64,000 nucleotides of DNA, taken from positions 843,414-907,413 of the forward strand of contig NW_006767436.1 of the NCBI RefSeq assembly GCF_000264995.1. Direction: 5' to 3'. How positions within the stretch are numbered: the first letter of the stretch is position 1; the number at the start of each line of letters is the position of its first letter. Below, in pieces: positions 34,501 to 45,387 of the stretch. The translations under genes and the position numbers were made by a program. The notes under the pieces were generated by a model that ran no database searches, was not told where the DNA came from, and was given only the letters and a program-made list of their open reading frames with translations. Source of the DNA: Punctularia strigosozonata HHB-11173 SS5 (Eukaryota > Basidiomycota > Agaricomycetes > Corticiales > Punctulariaceae).

Positions 34501-36202
34501 ATGAGTGATCCCATCCCCGTTGTTCATGGTTACTATCGGTCCAGCGATATCTTTTGGGAATGGTGAGTTGGTGTCCTAATGGCACGATCCTCTCCTCGCA
34601 CACCAGATACTCAAGACGTGATGCAGGCATCAAGTTCTACCAAATCCCGAGGATATACATCCATTGAAGGCTCTCACATCCTACGAAGCTCTCGTCCATC
34701 CTGATCATCCTCTACGCAAGGAAGGCCAGGATGGAATCGAGCTTTATTACGGTGAGCGTAGCGTAGATCGCAGCATACTACGCCATACGAGACTAGACGC
34801 TCGTTAGGCACTCTGGCCAACGGAGAGGGCCGCTTGCTTTTCTCCTCTGCCCAGATCGAATACATCCGTTACTGGCTCCATGCGATGGGGCTCACGAAGG
34901 AACCTATTCCGATTCCTCACTCAAAGTGCCTGCTCACGCTAGAGAACGACCTTGCCAGCGTATCTCCTTGGATCTACAAGGATTCTGACACGTTGAAGCG
35001 AGCGACGAAGGTAAGTAATCAGAGCCCGTCTTGACTCGCGTCTGATCTAGCGATCAAGGACATCGAGAAGAACAACAAAAGGTTGCGCAACGCGGTCCCG
35101 CTCATTTCAAACCGCTTGACGTTCGAAAAGGTGCGATCGTACTGGGCAGGGAAGTCTGGGACATGGTGTGCCATCGACTTCGAGGGATGGGAGATGGAGC
35201 ATGCACTCATCACCGAGGTCGGGTGGAGCTATGCTCGTTGGCACAATGGCAAGAGGGATGAGAGTCATTCTCACCTCATCGTCGAGGAAGCTCTCGGGTA
35301 TACCAATGGAAAATACGTTCCCGAGAACCGGAAGGTTCGTCTCACGAATCTGCAACTCCTAATTTTTAATTGAATAGACTCTCCACTAGAACTATACTTT
35401 CGGTGAAAGCGAGTACGTCACAAGGTCGCGCATGAAAGAGCGCGTGAAATCCCTCCTCAAGGATTTATCATCCAACGGGCCGCTTTATCTTGTCTTCCAC
35501 GACGCCAATCAAGATATCAAGTACGTCCGGAGTGTTAATTATTGCTTTGCTGATCGCGAGTATGCTGAATGCATGTAAGGTATCTGCAGAAGATCTTCGG
35601 GGATGCCTACCCGGACCTTGTCTATACCCTTCCAGAGTTGCCTCCGGACGATGGTATTTACGTGGTCGATACTGCCGTCCTGTTCAGTGCTCTTGAGGGT
35701 GACGCTGGCAATAAGCGCTCGCTAGAGCGCATGTGCAGGCTTCTCGGGATCGAGACTCATTATCTCCACAACGCAGGTAATGATGCGCATGTGCGTAGCC
35801 TTGTTGTTCTCCATATGCAGATGCATCGCTGAAAGGGGCGGCTAGTACACCTTCATGGCCCTGATGCAGATGGCCTCGGGCGACCCACTTGATGCGCAAC
35901 GCGAGAAGCGTTGGCCGAAGCATACCGAAGCGCCAAGTGCACAGGGCGGACCGGGAGGTTTGCGCGTCCAGTTCAAACCTCACGAAGAGAGTGGTGATGT
36001 GAGTACCTACCCGCAGGTTTCGGTGCGGCATTTACTGACTGTCCTCTAGGCGTCCGATATGGAGGGCGTTGCTCCCCCATGCTATGATCCTGAGACAGGT
36101 TACCTTCGTGGCTACGGTCCTCCGCCTGACGACGTGACAACCCTGCCGGAACTTAAGGTCACAGAAGACGATGAACCGGCCCCGGTAGAAACTCTTGCTT
36201 AA
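34501..36202 (+). CDS. GFD2-like protein with DEDDh nuclease fold
   Basis: The protein resembles the fungal GFD2/YDR514C family (GFD2 is named for DEAD-box helicase Dbp5 activity). Residues were read from ATG 34501. The body includes YYGTLANGEGRLLFSSAQI and NAVPLISNRLTFEKVRSYW. An RNase H-like nuclease core follows. CAIDFEGWEMEHALITEVGW gives the first D and E, YLVFHDANQDIKYLQKIFG the second D, and YLHNAGNDAHYTFMALMQM the last D/H motif. All DEDDh positions therefore look filled. The C-terminal tail is Pro/acid-rich and ends EPAPVETLA, TAA at 36200-36202. Seven or so short introns are present. Whether it is an active exonuclease is inferred. A second DEDDh gene, REX3, lies 2 kb downstream. 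Confidence 0.85.
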
Positions 36203-36377
36203 CAACGTCGTAACAGTACGACGCGGGCCCGCTTTGTATTTCCTTTCATCTAGATCCATCTTGCATCTCGTCCCGGCCCATTATATCCCGAGTGGTTCCT
36301 TCCATCCGTTCACGTAGGGGTGAAGTGTACGATATGTGCAGGTTCGAGTCTTCCCAGTTTATTATAGTTTTACGTCA

Positions 36378-37989
36378 TCAATTTTTCTTCTCGTCCGTCT
36401 CGGGCTCCGCGTCATCGTCTTCGTCGTCAGAGCGGTCATCGGTGACCTGGTCGGGCGGAGCGAATACCGCCCTGGAATATGGATCAACACCACAAACCTC
36501 CATACAGGTACTCGGTCGGGGGGCACGTACCGGTAAGCGATTCGCAGAATGTAGTAGTACCAAAATAGGTTCAGACAGAGGAGGAGCAGGAGGGGTGCAA
36601 ATATCTGGTACTTCATCCACCACACCAACCAGACGCCGTCCTCGGGGTACCAACGCTTGGATGTCTCGCTGCCACCAAAATTGAGCGCATGCGCAAGACG
36701 GAGGATACGTATAACCACGTACGGCATGAGGTCAAACTCGAACCACACGGACCAGAGCATGACGAAGTTGAGATAGAGTCGGAAATATGACCACATTCCC
36801 ATGAACACTACGAATGATACGATCTTGCTATGGTCCAGTTTCAGGTAATTCAGCAATTTGGAGACCTTCGAGTCTCGTTGAGGAAGAATGTTCACTGTCA
36901 ATCGCAGTCGAAGCTCACCGCAAGGAACCAGTCCGGGATATCCATGCTCATGTAAACAGCGTTGCCGATAAAGGTCATGTTAATAAGGTAGCTCCATCTG
37001 CGAAGACATTGATTGGTTGATACATAACGACGATGAGGTATGATCCAAGAAAAGCACTGACCCGATTAGCCAAAGAGTGACGAAATGATGGGCTACGAGT
37101 TCCGCGTAGTCCGACCGCGGTTTTTCGAGCCTGAGCAGCATTACCAAGAGCTGTTGGCACCAATATGCTGCTTGCATCAAGTAATAACGCTTGAGCTCGG
37201 GCTTCATGTCCCAATGAGGGTAGTCTGACAATCAGGAAATGAGCCAGACGGCACTCGCCGGAAGACGAACGAGGGTTATACCAATCCAGAAGTACTTTGT
37301 GTTGTACCACCATGTCGGGAGTTGACCCATGATACGCTGCATCACAATGAGCATAACAATTACGTGCGAACATAAAGAGGACTTGCGTAGCCCCATGCGC
37401 CGAAGAACCCAAAGTATACGATCGCGTAAGCCTGCTCTCCAAACCGCTCGATCTTGGACTGTTTGTTCAAGCCAAAGTACCGCGCCGTGGGACGGCAGAT
37501 ATTGAGTGTGATGAACTGTCGAACGAACGACCACACAATCATATGGTAAGCGACGAAGACAAGATCCATGTAACCTTTATGGTAGCGGGGGTCGTCTTCC
37601 GGGGAATCCGGAATCCGGTGTGAAATGTACAACATCGGCTCGAACGGATTGGGGTGGTTGGTGCCGAGATACGACTGGATCCATTCCCAGTTGTAGTAGA
37701 GAACGATAGGAATGAGCATAAGTTTGAAGGAAGAGGCTGATATGCGTGTCAGGGCAGCCGGAATGGTAAGAACATGGGAGCATTGACCTGGGCGAACAAT
37801 CCATCTGCCAGTCTTGATGTCGGACCACAATCCCGTGGACTCTGCAGCTCGCTCCGCCGAGCTGTTCCTAGTCTGGCTAACGTTCGGGGGGGAATCGCTA
37901 ACGCTCGAATCCATGTCTAAGGGCCTAAACAGTGCGGTAAGAGCTGGGCTCAAGCGACGAACGGTCGTCGACAAACGTTTGCGGCGCAA
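36378..37989 (-). CDS. LAG1: Ceramide synthase (LAG1/TLC family)
   Basis: This is the ER sphingosine N-acyltransferase that acylates long-chain bases. The minus strand from ATG 37989 gives a polar N-terminus, then membrane segments (SSFKLMLIPIVLYYNWEWI; LVFVAYHMIVWSFVRQFI). The TLC domain begins around IERFGEQAYAIVYFGFFGAW and contains the Lag motif KPRSDYAELVAHHFVTLWLI, with the double His. It continues with NMTFIGNAVYMSMDIPDWFL and SFVVFMGMWSYFRLYLNFVM. Spliced at its 3' end, the protein finishes in an acidic tail (DDRSDDEDDDAEPETDEKKN), TGA at 36378-36380, as is common in fungal LAG1. Introns are GT-AG. LAG1/LAC1 cannot be separated by sequence. Divergent from REX3 (282 bp). Confidence 0.93.
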
Positions 37990-38271
37990 ATGGACCGTTG
38001 AGGTGATGAGCTGGGTCGGCCCTGGTGACAGACATGTTAGCGCTATAGCAAGTGGAAATTATTCCTAGTATTGACTCAATAGTCTCTATCTTCGAGAGTG
38101 CGCGTCCACGTCGCTTGGCGGCCATCGTTGATGAGGTCGGAGACGGCAGAGACCACCGAATATCCGTGACAAGTCGCTGGCACGCTGCCGATTCCCTCGT
38201 CCATACGCGCTCCACGTGACTGATGGAGGTCGCAGCACGGCGAGTCTGATGCTGCCCATGCCGCTATCGGG

Positions 38272-40493
38272 ATGTTCACCTCGCTTGGTTTGTTCCGTAA
38301 CCTGCCCTGTCCCGACGCGAATTGCAGACGGGGCGGCAAATGTCTGTACTCGCATAACCCGGAGACGAAGCCGCCATCGCTGCCGAAGATACCGCTTGAA
38401 CAACCAGCGCCACCTCGTCCCGCCGCCGCAGAACCGTCCACATCCAAGAGCGTATCTATCCCAGTCAAGCGGCCTGCGCTCCCTCATGGAGGATCTCCAC
38501 GGCCTCATGGGTCTTTTGCCTTTGGAAGTCCAGGTCCAAGCAGCGAACCTCCGCGGAAGTTGCAGAAAGTGGGGAAAGGGATTCAGAAGCCAGTCCCCGC
38601 GCCCGCCGCGTCGTATACGCCAGTACGATGGTTTGATGCCCTGGCTTCGGTCGTTGTGCTCATACGCTTCCAACTCATAGACTGGTGCACCAGTGCTCAG
38701 GGTCAGTGCCGCCCAATCGCAAGTCCCAGTCCCTGTGCGACAAGTGAGTTTACATGCCTTGACAACGTGTCTATGGCGTGCCTGAAACCCAAGCTGCCGT
38801 GTCTCTTGTCCACCGACGTTGATACTGATACACCCACCTCCCTTCAGGCCATGCTAAAGAATCTTTACGAGCATTTCGTAGTCCTCTACGAGCATATCTC
38901 TGCTACGAATCCGACGCTTGCAGCCGACCACGCCTTGCAGCAAGAGCAAGAAGTGTACAACAAGTCTACCAAGTTGACCTATCGCAATGTAGATGTCCTC
39001 TCTCCTCTCCGGATGCACACCGATACGATGCTGAACGTGCATATAGGCTGTAATCAGCTCGATCGCAGCCCTCAAGAAGCGGCCGAAGCCAGATACCACA
39101 GCGCATCCGTCCGTAGGCACAGAAGGCCAAGTAAAAGCCAGGCAAGAGACCAAAACCAAACTCGAAGCCCTCAGGCTCACACCGGAGCATCTCGAGCCTC
39201 TCATCATGTCGCGTGCCGAGATGCAGGCTTGGGGTTACTTGGTCGATATCCCACCAGGTCCAGGAGGCGAGAAGCCGAGCGAGGAGGGCGGCGTGATGAA
39301 GTGCGACAGGTGTGCGACCATGTTCCAGGTCAAACGGAAGGACGAGGCAGAGCAGTGCGAGTACCACTGGGGCAGGGCTTACTCTACAAAAATCAACGGT
39401 AGGCGGCGCCGCTTCGCGGTGTATGCGTGTCCGATCGATCTTTCCACTCTATAGGTGAACGAATGCGGTTATACTCCTGCTGCTCGCGCTCAACGAGCGA
39501 CGGCGGAGGATGCACTAAGGGACCGCACGTTTTCTACGAGACAAGCCTTGAGGAACTGCACAAGAGGCACGCGTTCTCGCTCACACGACGTGTATCAACG
39601 GATGGCGTGCCCGATGACGGCGGTGGCTCAGACACAGCTTTGGATGTCGCTGCACTCGACTGCGAGATGATTTATGTGCGTTCAAAGCTCGCTGTCGCTT
39701 AGACGCAGCCTAACCGGCGATGCGCAGACCACCGGTGGCATGCGCGTCGCGCGTGTTTCAATAGTGGACGGCTCCGGTGCAGAAGTCTTCGACGAGTTTG
39801 TGCGAATGGACGAGGGAGTCGAAGTCATGTGAGGATCATTTGCTCATTCCAGCATCATATTGTCTAACTGATGAAACCCTGTTTAGTGACTACAACACAC
39901 GCTTCTCGGGTGTCACCGCGGAGTCCATGGATAAAGCGCGGCTGACATTGTCTTCTCTCCGGAAGTCGCTCGACGCTTTGATCAATGAAAAGACTATACT
40001 CATCGGGCATGCGCTCGATAACGATTTGAAAACATTGCGCATGATTCATCACCGTTGCGTTGATACCGCGATTCTATTCCCGCATCCCTCAGGACCTCCT
40101 TATAGGAAGGCCTTACGGTTCTTGTACGTCCATCCCTTTGCGAACGCACTTGTCACTATAAAGCTCATATGCCGGCCGTGCAGGGTCAAGGAGCATCTAG
40201 GCCAGGTCATCCAGAGCGGCGGAGGGAGTGTGGGCCACTCCTCCGTCGAGGATTCTATTGCCACACTAGACCTCGTCCGGTGGTATATCCTTAACAGAGG
40301 AAACCGCAAACCGAATATCCCAACGTTATCTCATCTTCCGGCGTCGTCTAGCGCCAGTACACCTTCCGCCACACCTTCCACCTCCCCAGTGATACCCCGC
40401 ACTTTGACATCCAATATACCTCAGCCGTCCCCAGTCTTGAAGACGACGACTCCTGCCCCAGCGAATGTAGTGGACTTGACAATGTGGGATTAA
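38272..40493 (+). CDS. REX3: RNA exonuclease REX3-like
   Basis: A DEDDh 3'-5' RNA exonuclease of the Rex1/Rex3 group, which trims small stable RNAs. ATG 38272 leads to an N-terminal CCCH-like zinc finger (LPCPDANCRRGGKCLYSH) and a Pro/Ser-rich linker. A helical region follows (LKNLYEHFVVLYEHISATNP), then LRLTPEHLEPLIMSRAEMQA and a Cys pair CDRCATMFQVKRKDEAEQCE. The nuclease has ExoI DVAALDCEMIY, ExoII LIGHALDNDLKTLRMIHHRC and ExoIII GHSSVEDSIATLDLVRWYI, so all metal ligands are present. It ends in a Ser/Thr/Pro-rich tail, TAA at 40491-40493. About eight introns are present. Open reading continues through some of them, so the exact junctions in the first 500 bases are approximate. Confidence 0.9.
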
Positions 40494-40794
40494 TATATGT
40501 ACAACCTGGACTTCGCATCGCATCCCGTAATTATTACACGTAGAACAGAATACCTCGCCACTCCTCCGGATATGAACCTCGTTACCTGCGCAAAAGGGCC
40601 TGCCGTCTCCGGCGTCGATGCACTCGATGACTGGCCGAGGCTGATGTGACTGCGGCGGGGAACTGCGATGTTCTTTGCCACAAGCTCCCGAGGGAAGCAG
40701 AGACCGCATTGCGTGCGGACAATGCGGCAAAATTCACAACATACCTGCCATTTCTGTGCATCAGGAAAGAGGTTGAATCCGAGACGGTGCAAGG

Positions 40795-41616
40795 CTAACC
40801 GACTCGCGAACCTAGTCGCGCCATGGTGTCCTCGCTGTTCTCCTGCTCCTCGATGCTGTCTGACTGCGTCACGACGCGCAGCACGGACTTCTTCGACGAC
40901 TCTTGCAGCTCGCCCGCGATAATCAGCTCGTCCAGAATCTGTGTTGATCGGTGCGATGATCAGTTTTCGCGGGATGACAACATCCGGGCAGATCGTATCT
41001 ACGCACCGCATACGCTTTCTGGAAGTTGAAGATCCTATGTGGCAGTATTCTCAGCGCACGGAAGGCAGAAAGGGTTTCCGGGGGGGGGGGCGTGGCCCAT
41101 TATCGCCGCACACTCACAGGTCGAGCTCGCACACCTGTTGACAGAGTTAGCGTTCGTTTACGGCAAACCCGCTGGACACGAGGACGACGGATACGCACGT
41201 TCCCAAAGTATCTGTCGAGCACTTCCACGTAGCGGTGGATGATCTCGAGCGTGATAAGCTCGTTATCCGACCCGGTGATGCCGCACACGAAGAACAGGGA
41301 GGCGTAGCGCCTGTAGACAACCTTGGTATCTGTCGGTGTTCGAGATTCGTGCCTCAGCGAGAGTCCATACGTAGTCGCTGAGCGGTGTGGTTCCTCGCAC
41401 CCTTGTACTCGAGAAAGTTGCACATTCGTGTCCGGCGAGCGAGGACGAGCTGAGTGACGTCCTTGACGATCTTCGCCTTTTGCTTGGGCGGTAGAGTCGT
41501 GAACCATTTCGCAAGGCGGACCTTCCCTGTTTTGAGCACACGGTCTTAGCAAGCGTCGCAGTTCCAGGTAGGAGAGACGAGCCTTGCCGAGACACGAGCA
41601 GGATGTAGTTGATCAT
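40795..41616 (-). CDS. APS1: AP-1 clathrin adaptor complex, sigma subunit
   Basis: This is the small sigma chain of the AP-1 adaptor, which works at the trans-Golgi network and endosomes. ATG 41616 encodes [11 protein letters not shown]; after an intron, [20 protein letters not shown] and [20 protein letters not shown]. After another come [20 protein letters not shown] and the strongly conserved [20 protein letters not shown]. The last exons give [20 protein letters not shown] and [21 protein letters not shown] at 40795-40797. The length and the unbroken match along the whole family show a complete gene. Five or so GT-AG introns are present. The sequence fits AP-1 sigma better than AP-2 sigma because of the [10 protein letters not shown]-terminal region. 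Confidence 0.95.
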
Positions 41617-42240
41617 GGCAGCAAGGTTACCCCTGCGCTCAACTCAGCCAGAATATCAGGCGTCTAAATATATCCGTCATCCTATTTGACCTCTCGATTC
41701 TATGCAACATGTATGAAACACGGGCCAGACATCAGTTTGCGTACATCGTCATCGACAATAATAGTTGGACTAGTATAGATAATGACGAAGACCGTGGAAA
41801 CTAGTAGTGCAAAGAGCGAGAAGGGAAGATGAAAATGGCCAGTCAGAGGGCGAGGTCCATGATTGATTGTTTATGAGGTATGAGGAAGATATTGCGGGTC
41901 TCGGCACAGAATACAGTTTATACGATGCACAGACTGATGACGAGGAGTTGCGGGTTAGAAGTGGGAGGTTTTTTAAACGAGCGTATAGTGTAAAAACGAG
42001 TGCGTTGGTGGGAGAGGGGAGAAAATCCGATTTCCGCTGCCAGGAAAGTAGTAGTAATGTGTGAATAGCTGGGAGGAAGAAAAAAAAAGCTGAATTCGAA
42101 GATCTGTAGTGTGATATGTGACAGAAAAACGGGAGGCGCGTATACCGCATACGCAGGAATGTGCGGTTCCATTAAAAGCCAGAAAGAGAGGGAGAACCGG
42201 TGAGAAAAGAGCGAGGCGACGAGCGCGACGAGGTCGTTCG
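41617..42240. other. Intergenic: APS1 promoter and disordered-protein 3' region
   Basis: About 620 bp, lower in GC than its surroundings. It should hold the APS1 promoter and the long 3' untranslated region of the next minus-strand gene. An A-run (aaaaaaaa) occurs near 42085. Nothing coding was recognised. Confidence 0.45.
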
Positions 42241-45065
42241 TCAGAAGATGGTGCTTTGCCTGCCCTTGCCCGGCGTGGCGAGGGCAGGGTTAAGCGCGGC
42301 GGGTTGCATCCCCGGTTGTTGGACGAACTGCTGCGCCATGGGCATACCCCAGCCGCCGACCATCGGCATGCTCGGCGACATAGTCATCTGCATACCCATC
42401 GGGTACATGCCCATACCCTGCGCCATCGGGTTCATGGGCATCGCCATCGCCATCCGTGGATCCTGGAACGAGTACGAGCGCGTGCCCGTACCAAACATTC
42501 CGACGCCGGGACGTCCCCCTTGCGAAGAGCCCGAGGAGTGGGGCACCGCGTTCACCCTGTCCGAGCTCTGACTGCTCGGTAACCGCGGGTGCGGAGAGAG
42601 GTGCGTTGGCGACTGCCCCGGCCGCGGCCTTCGGCTCCCCGACGAGCTGCCGGACGTCGAGTTCCGCCCGGGCGACGATTCGCCAGATCTTCGATCGCTG
42701 TCCCGCGAACCCGATCCTCGCGAGCTGTTGCGCGACCGCGGGCCGTAGGACTGCATCATGAATGGAGCGGAGGGAGGGAGGAGGGTTTCGCTAACGGGAC
42801 TGTTGGTGTACATGGCACCCGGCATGGCCATCATCGGCATGGGAGGCACGGGCGGCACGTTCGTATTCAGCATCATGCTGATCGGCCGGCCGGACGAGGA
42901 CGTGTTCGAGTGCGCGGACGTCTTGCGGCTCCGGACCCGCCCGCGGTCTGCCGCATCGGCTGCAGCAGCGGAGGAGGAGACCATGGACGAGCGTCGGCTC
43001 GCGCTCCCAGGCGCCGTTCGCACGTCGTCTGCGGACGGATAGCCTGTCAAGTACACCGAGTGCCTCGCAGTAGACGGAGGGTTGCGGGCGGGCGAAGGAT
43101 CTCCCGCGCGCATGGTAGTGACGGCCGGCTCCGAGGCCTGCCTTCGCGGCGGCATGGGCTCGAAAGATCGGCGGTCTGACGCCTGCGACACGGCCCCGGA
43201 GCTCGTCCCTCTATCGGGCGCAGGCGGCCTGCGATCAGGAAGGAAGCTCGACGGACCCGGGCCGGCGGCGAGCCCAGTACGGGACATGGATTGCCTCTTT
43301 CGGGCGGCAGCCACTTCGTCGGCGTAACGACGCTGTCGGCTGCGCTCTTCCTCGAACTCGCGCTTCTCCTTCTCGAATCGCAGCTTGTCCTCCTCCATCT
43401 TCCGTCGCTCCTCCTCCATCTTCCTCCGCTCCTCCTCGAGCGCGCGTCGTTCGCGCTCCTCCTTCAGGAACTTCGCCTTGTCTTCTTTTGCTTTCCGCGC
43501 CTTGAGGGCGTAGCCGAGGGGTATCGATTCGGACACATCTTTGGTTTCCGGTGCGAACCGAACGCCTTGCCTGGCGGGTGCGGGCATTGCTGCTTCTGCT
43601 GCAGGGTCGGGAGAAAGCGGAGATGTGGAAGAGGAGGGGACAGGCGAGCGTATCGTGGATGACGAGGCGGGGGAAGGCTGGCTCTTCGCGGACAGCGGAG
43701 CAGACAGGTGCAGGTTCGCAGTGTGCGCTGGCACTCGAGGAGCCGGAGGCGAATGCTCGATGCGCAAGGGCGACGGGCCAGTCTTGAACGGGCCGGCAGC
43801 ACGCGACGCGACGGTGGCTGTGATGACGCCATAGGTCAGCGTAAAATGACGATGAGACACACGAAACGAAACGCACCCGGCAGCTGCGAGCTGCTGCTCG
43901 ACGCGGACGAAGCCGGCTCGTACTCCGGAACAAAGTCGCCCGCAAGGCCCGCCAGGGCCTCCAGGCCCATCGAGAACTCGAGCGACGCAACAGCGTACCC
44001 TGGCCTGCCGATCACGCGCTGACCAATGAGATCGCCGTCAGCAGTACCTTTGCTCGGGTCGTCGGCGGCGGTCGTCCACAGCGTGACGCGGTCCTCGAAG
44101 CAGGGCCGGTCGGCCCAGCGTTGGAGACCCTGGCTGTACGATCGTATGCGTCGCGTGTTCGAGAAGGAGGCTTCGTCGAGATGGAAGGAGGGACGTTTTC
44201 GCGTGCCGTGTTTGGCAGCGAAGGGAGCGATGGAGCGTTCTTCGGCGGCGGAGAGATCGCGCCGTTCGAGCCGGCGGAGTAAGCGTGTTTTGTGTAAGCG
44301 GGATTCGAGCGAGTCGGCGCGGACGAGGGTGCTCGATGGGTTGACGGAGCGCGGAAAGAGGGGCATGCCGTGGAGGTGGAGGAGGGGAGGGGGATATATC
44401 GGTGGGGTCATCGTGCTGGCCGTGAACGTGCTCAGGTTGCGGGCGGCCGTGCCCAGATTGGCGCGGGCAGCAGCGGCAGCAGACTCCCGCGGGATAGCTA
44501 TTGTCGGGCGTGTCGGCGTCGGGACGTCCTGCTGGTCGTAGCTGTCTTCCGAATCGGTCGACGAATCGTCGTCGGAATCGCCTTCGCGCGAGGTTTTCCC
44601 GGCGGCGCGGAGAGGTGGGGGCTCGCGCAAGGGGGGAGGCTGTCGAGGCCGCCAGTCTTGCGCGCGGGGCGTTGCGTCCAGGGCGGCGGCTCGCTGGGGC
44701 TCCGACTCTGCGCTGCCGGATTTCCTGCCCATGAGGGTCGCCCTCCACGCCTTCTTGGCCAGGTTGGGGGTCGGGCTCGGGAGGCGGCTCTGGAGGCCGT
44801 CATCCTCGGGCGTCCTGAGCGAATCTTCGTACGACGACGCGGACGACGAGGCCTGGTTGCTGCGCACGAGCGGCGGGGGCAGCAGCGAGGGCTCCGTGGA
44901 GATGTTGATGCGCGAGCTGCTGGTGAAGAAGCGTGCGGCGCCGCGCTTGCGGCCGATGGTGGACGCGGTCGCGGCGGCGGACTCGTCGGTGGCCTGGCTG
45001 TCGACGGCGTCGGACCTGTCTGAGCGGGTCGAGCCCTTGCGGAAGACGGAGGCGAGGCGGCGCAT
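42241..45065 (-). CDS. Large disordered protein with charged coiled coil and Met-rich tail
   Basis: A 921-residue protein in two exons (intron 43818-43876, 59 nt, GTGCGT..TCACAG). I know no named family for it. The N-terminal 400 residues are Ser/Arg-rich with an acidic patch (DSDDDSSTDSEDSYDQQDVP) and a semi-conserved segment (FEDRVTLWTTAADDPSKGTA; VIGRPGYAVASLEFSMGLEA). After the intron comes a Pro/Ser region and then a strongly charged helix with near-repeats (RRALEEERRKMEEERRKMEE). The last 250 residues are Ser/Arg-rich, ending in a striking Met/Pro/Gly tail (MAMAMPMNPMAQGMGMYPMG). It is very likely intrinsically disordered. The coding call is secure from length (a 539-codon and a 409-codon open frame joined in phase). 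Function is unknown. The stop is TGA at 42241-42243. Confidence 0.85.
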
Positions 45066-45387
45066 GGGGAGGACGGGGCGGGGCGGGGCGGGGGAGGACG
45101 AGGGAGGGACGGTGGTGGTGGTTGAGCACGGCGTGCTGGGAAGAGCCGGGGACTAATCCTGGCGCATCTGGATCGACGGCACGGAGGGGACGGCAGCAGC
45201 CAGCGCCGGGAAACAGGACGGGACGTGGGCCAACAGCTCGGGCGAACGCACCCAAGGGACGCTCACCAAAGCCCGGCACACGTGCCTTACCCGGCCACAG
45301 CCAACGTCCGTGGGCACTACATCCATACATACATACATACAGCCGTTCGCATCGCACCATCGCTCATATCATCGTCTATTTGCGCGT
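45066..45387. other. Intergenic with a CATA microsatellite
   Basis: About 320 bp between two minus-strand genes; it should contain the promoter of the disordered-protein gene. A short tetranucleotide repeat (about four units of CATA) lies near 45322-45340. No other element was recognised. Confidence 0.45.

Noticed and set aside
38086-38673. 195-codon minus frame opposite the REX3 start
   Set aside because: Antisense shadow of the Pro-rich REX3 N-terminus; rich in Arg/Trp with no motif.
40490-41011. 173-codon minus frame downstream of AP-1 sigma
   Set aside because: It reads through the 3' region and introns of the sigma gene in a wrong frame.
41074-41100. Run of ten or more G in the AP-1 sigma gene
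   Set aside because: Lies inside an intron and is a simple homopolymer, possibly of uncertain length; no function inferred.
45322-45342. CATA tetranucleotide repeat
   Set aside because: Only about four units; a common microsatellite.
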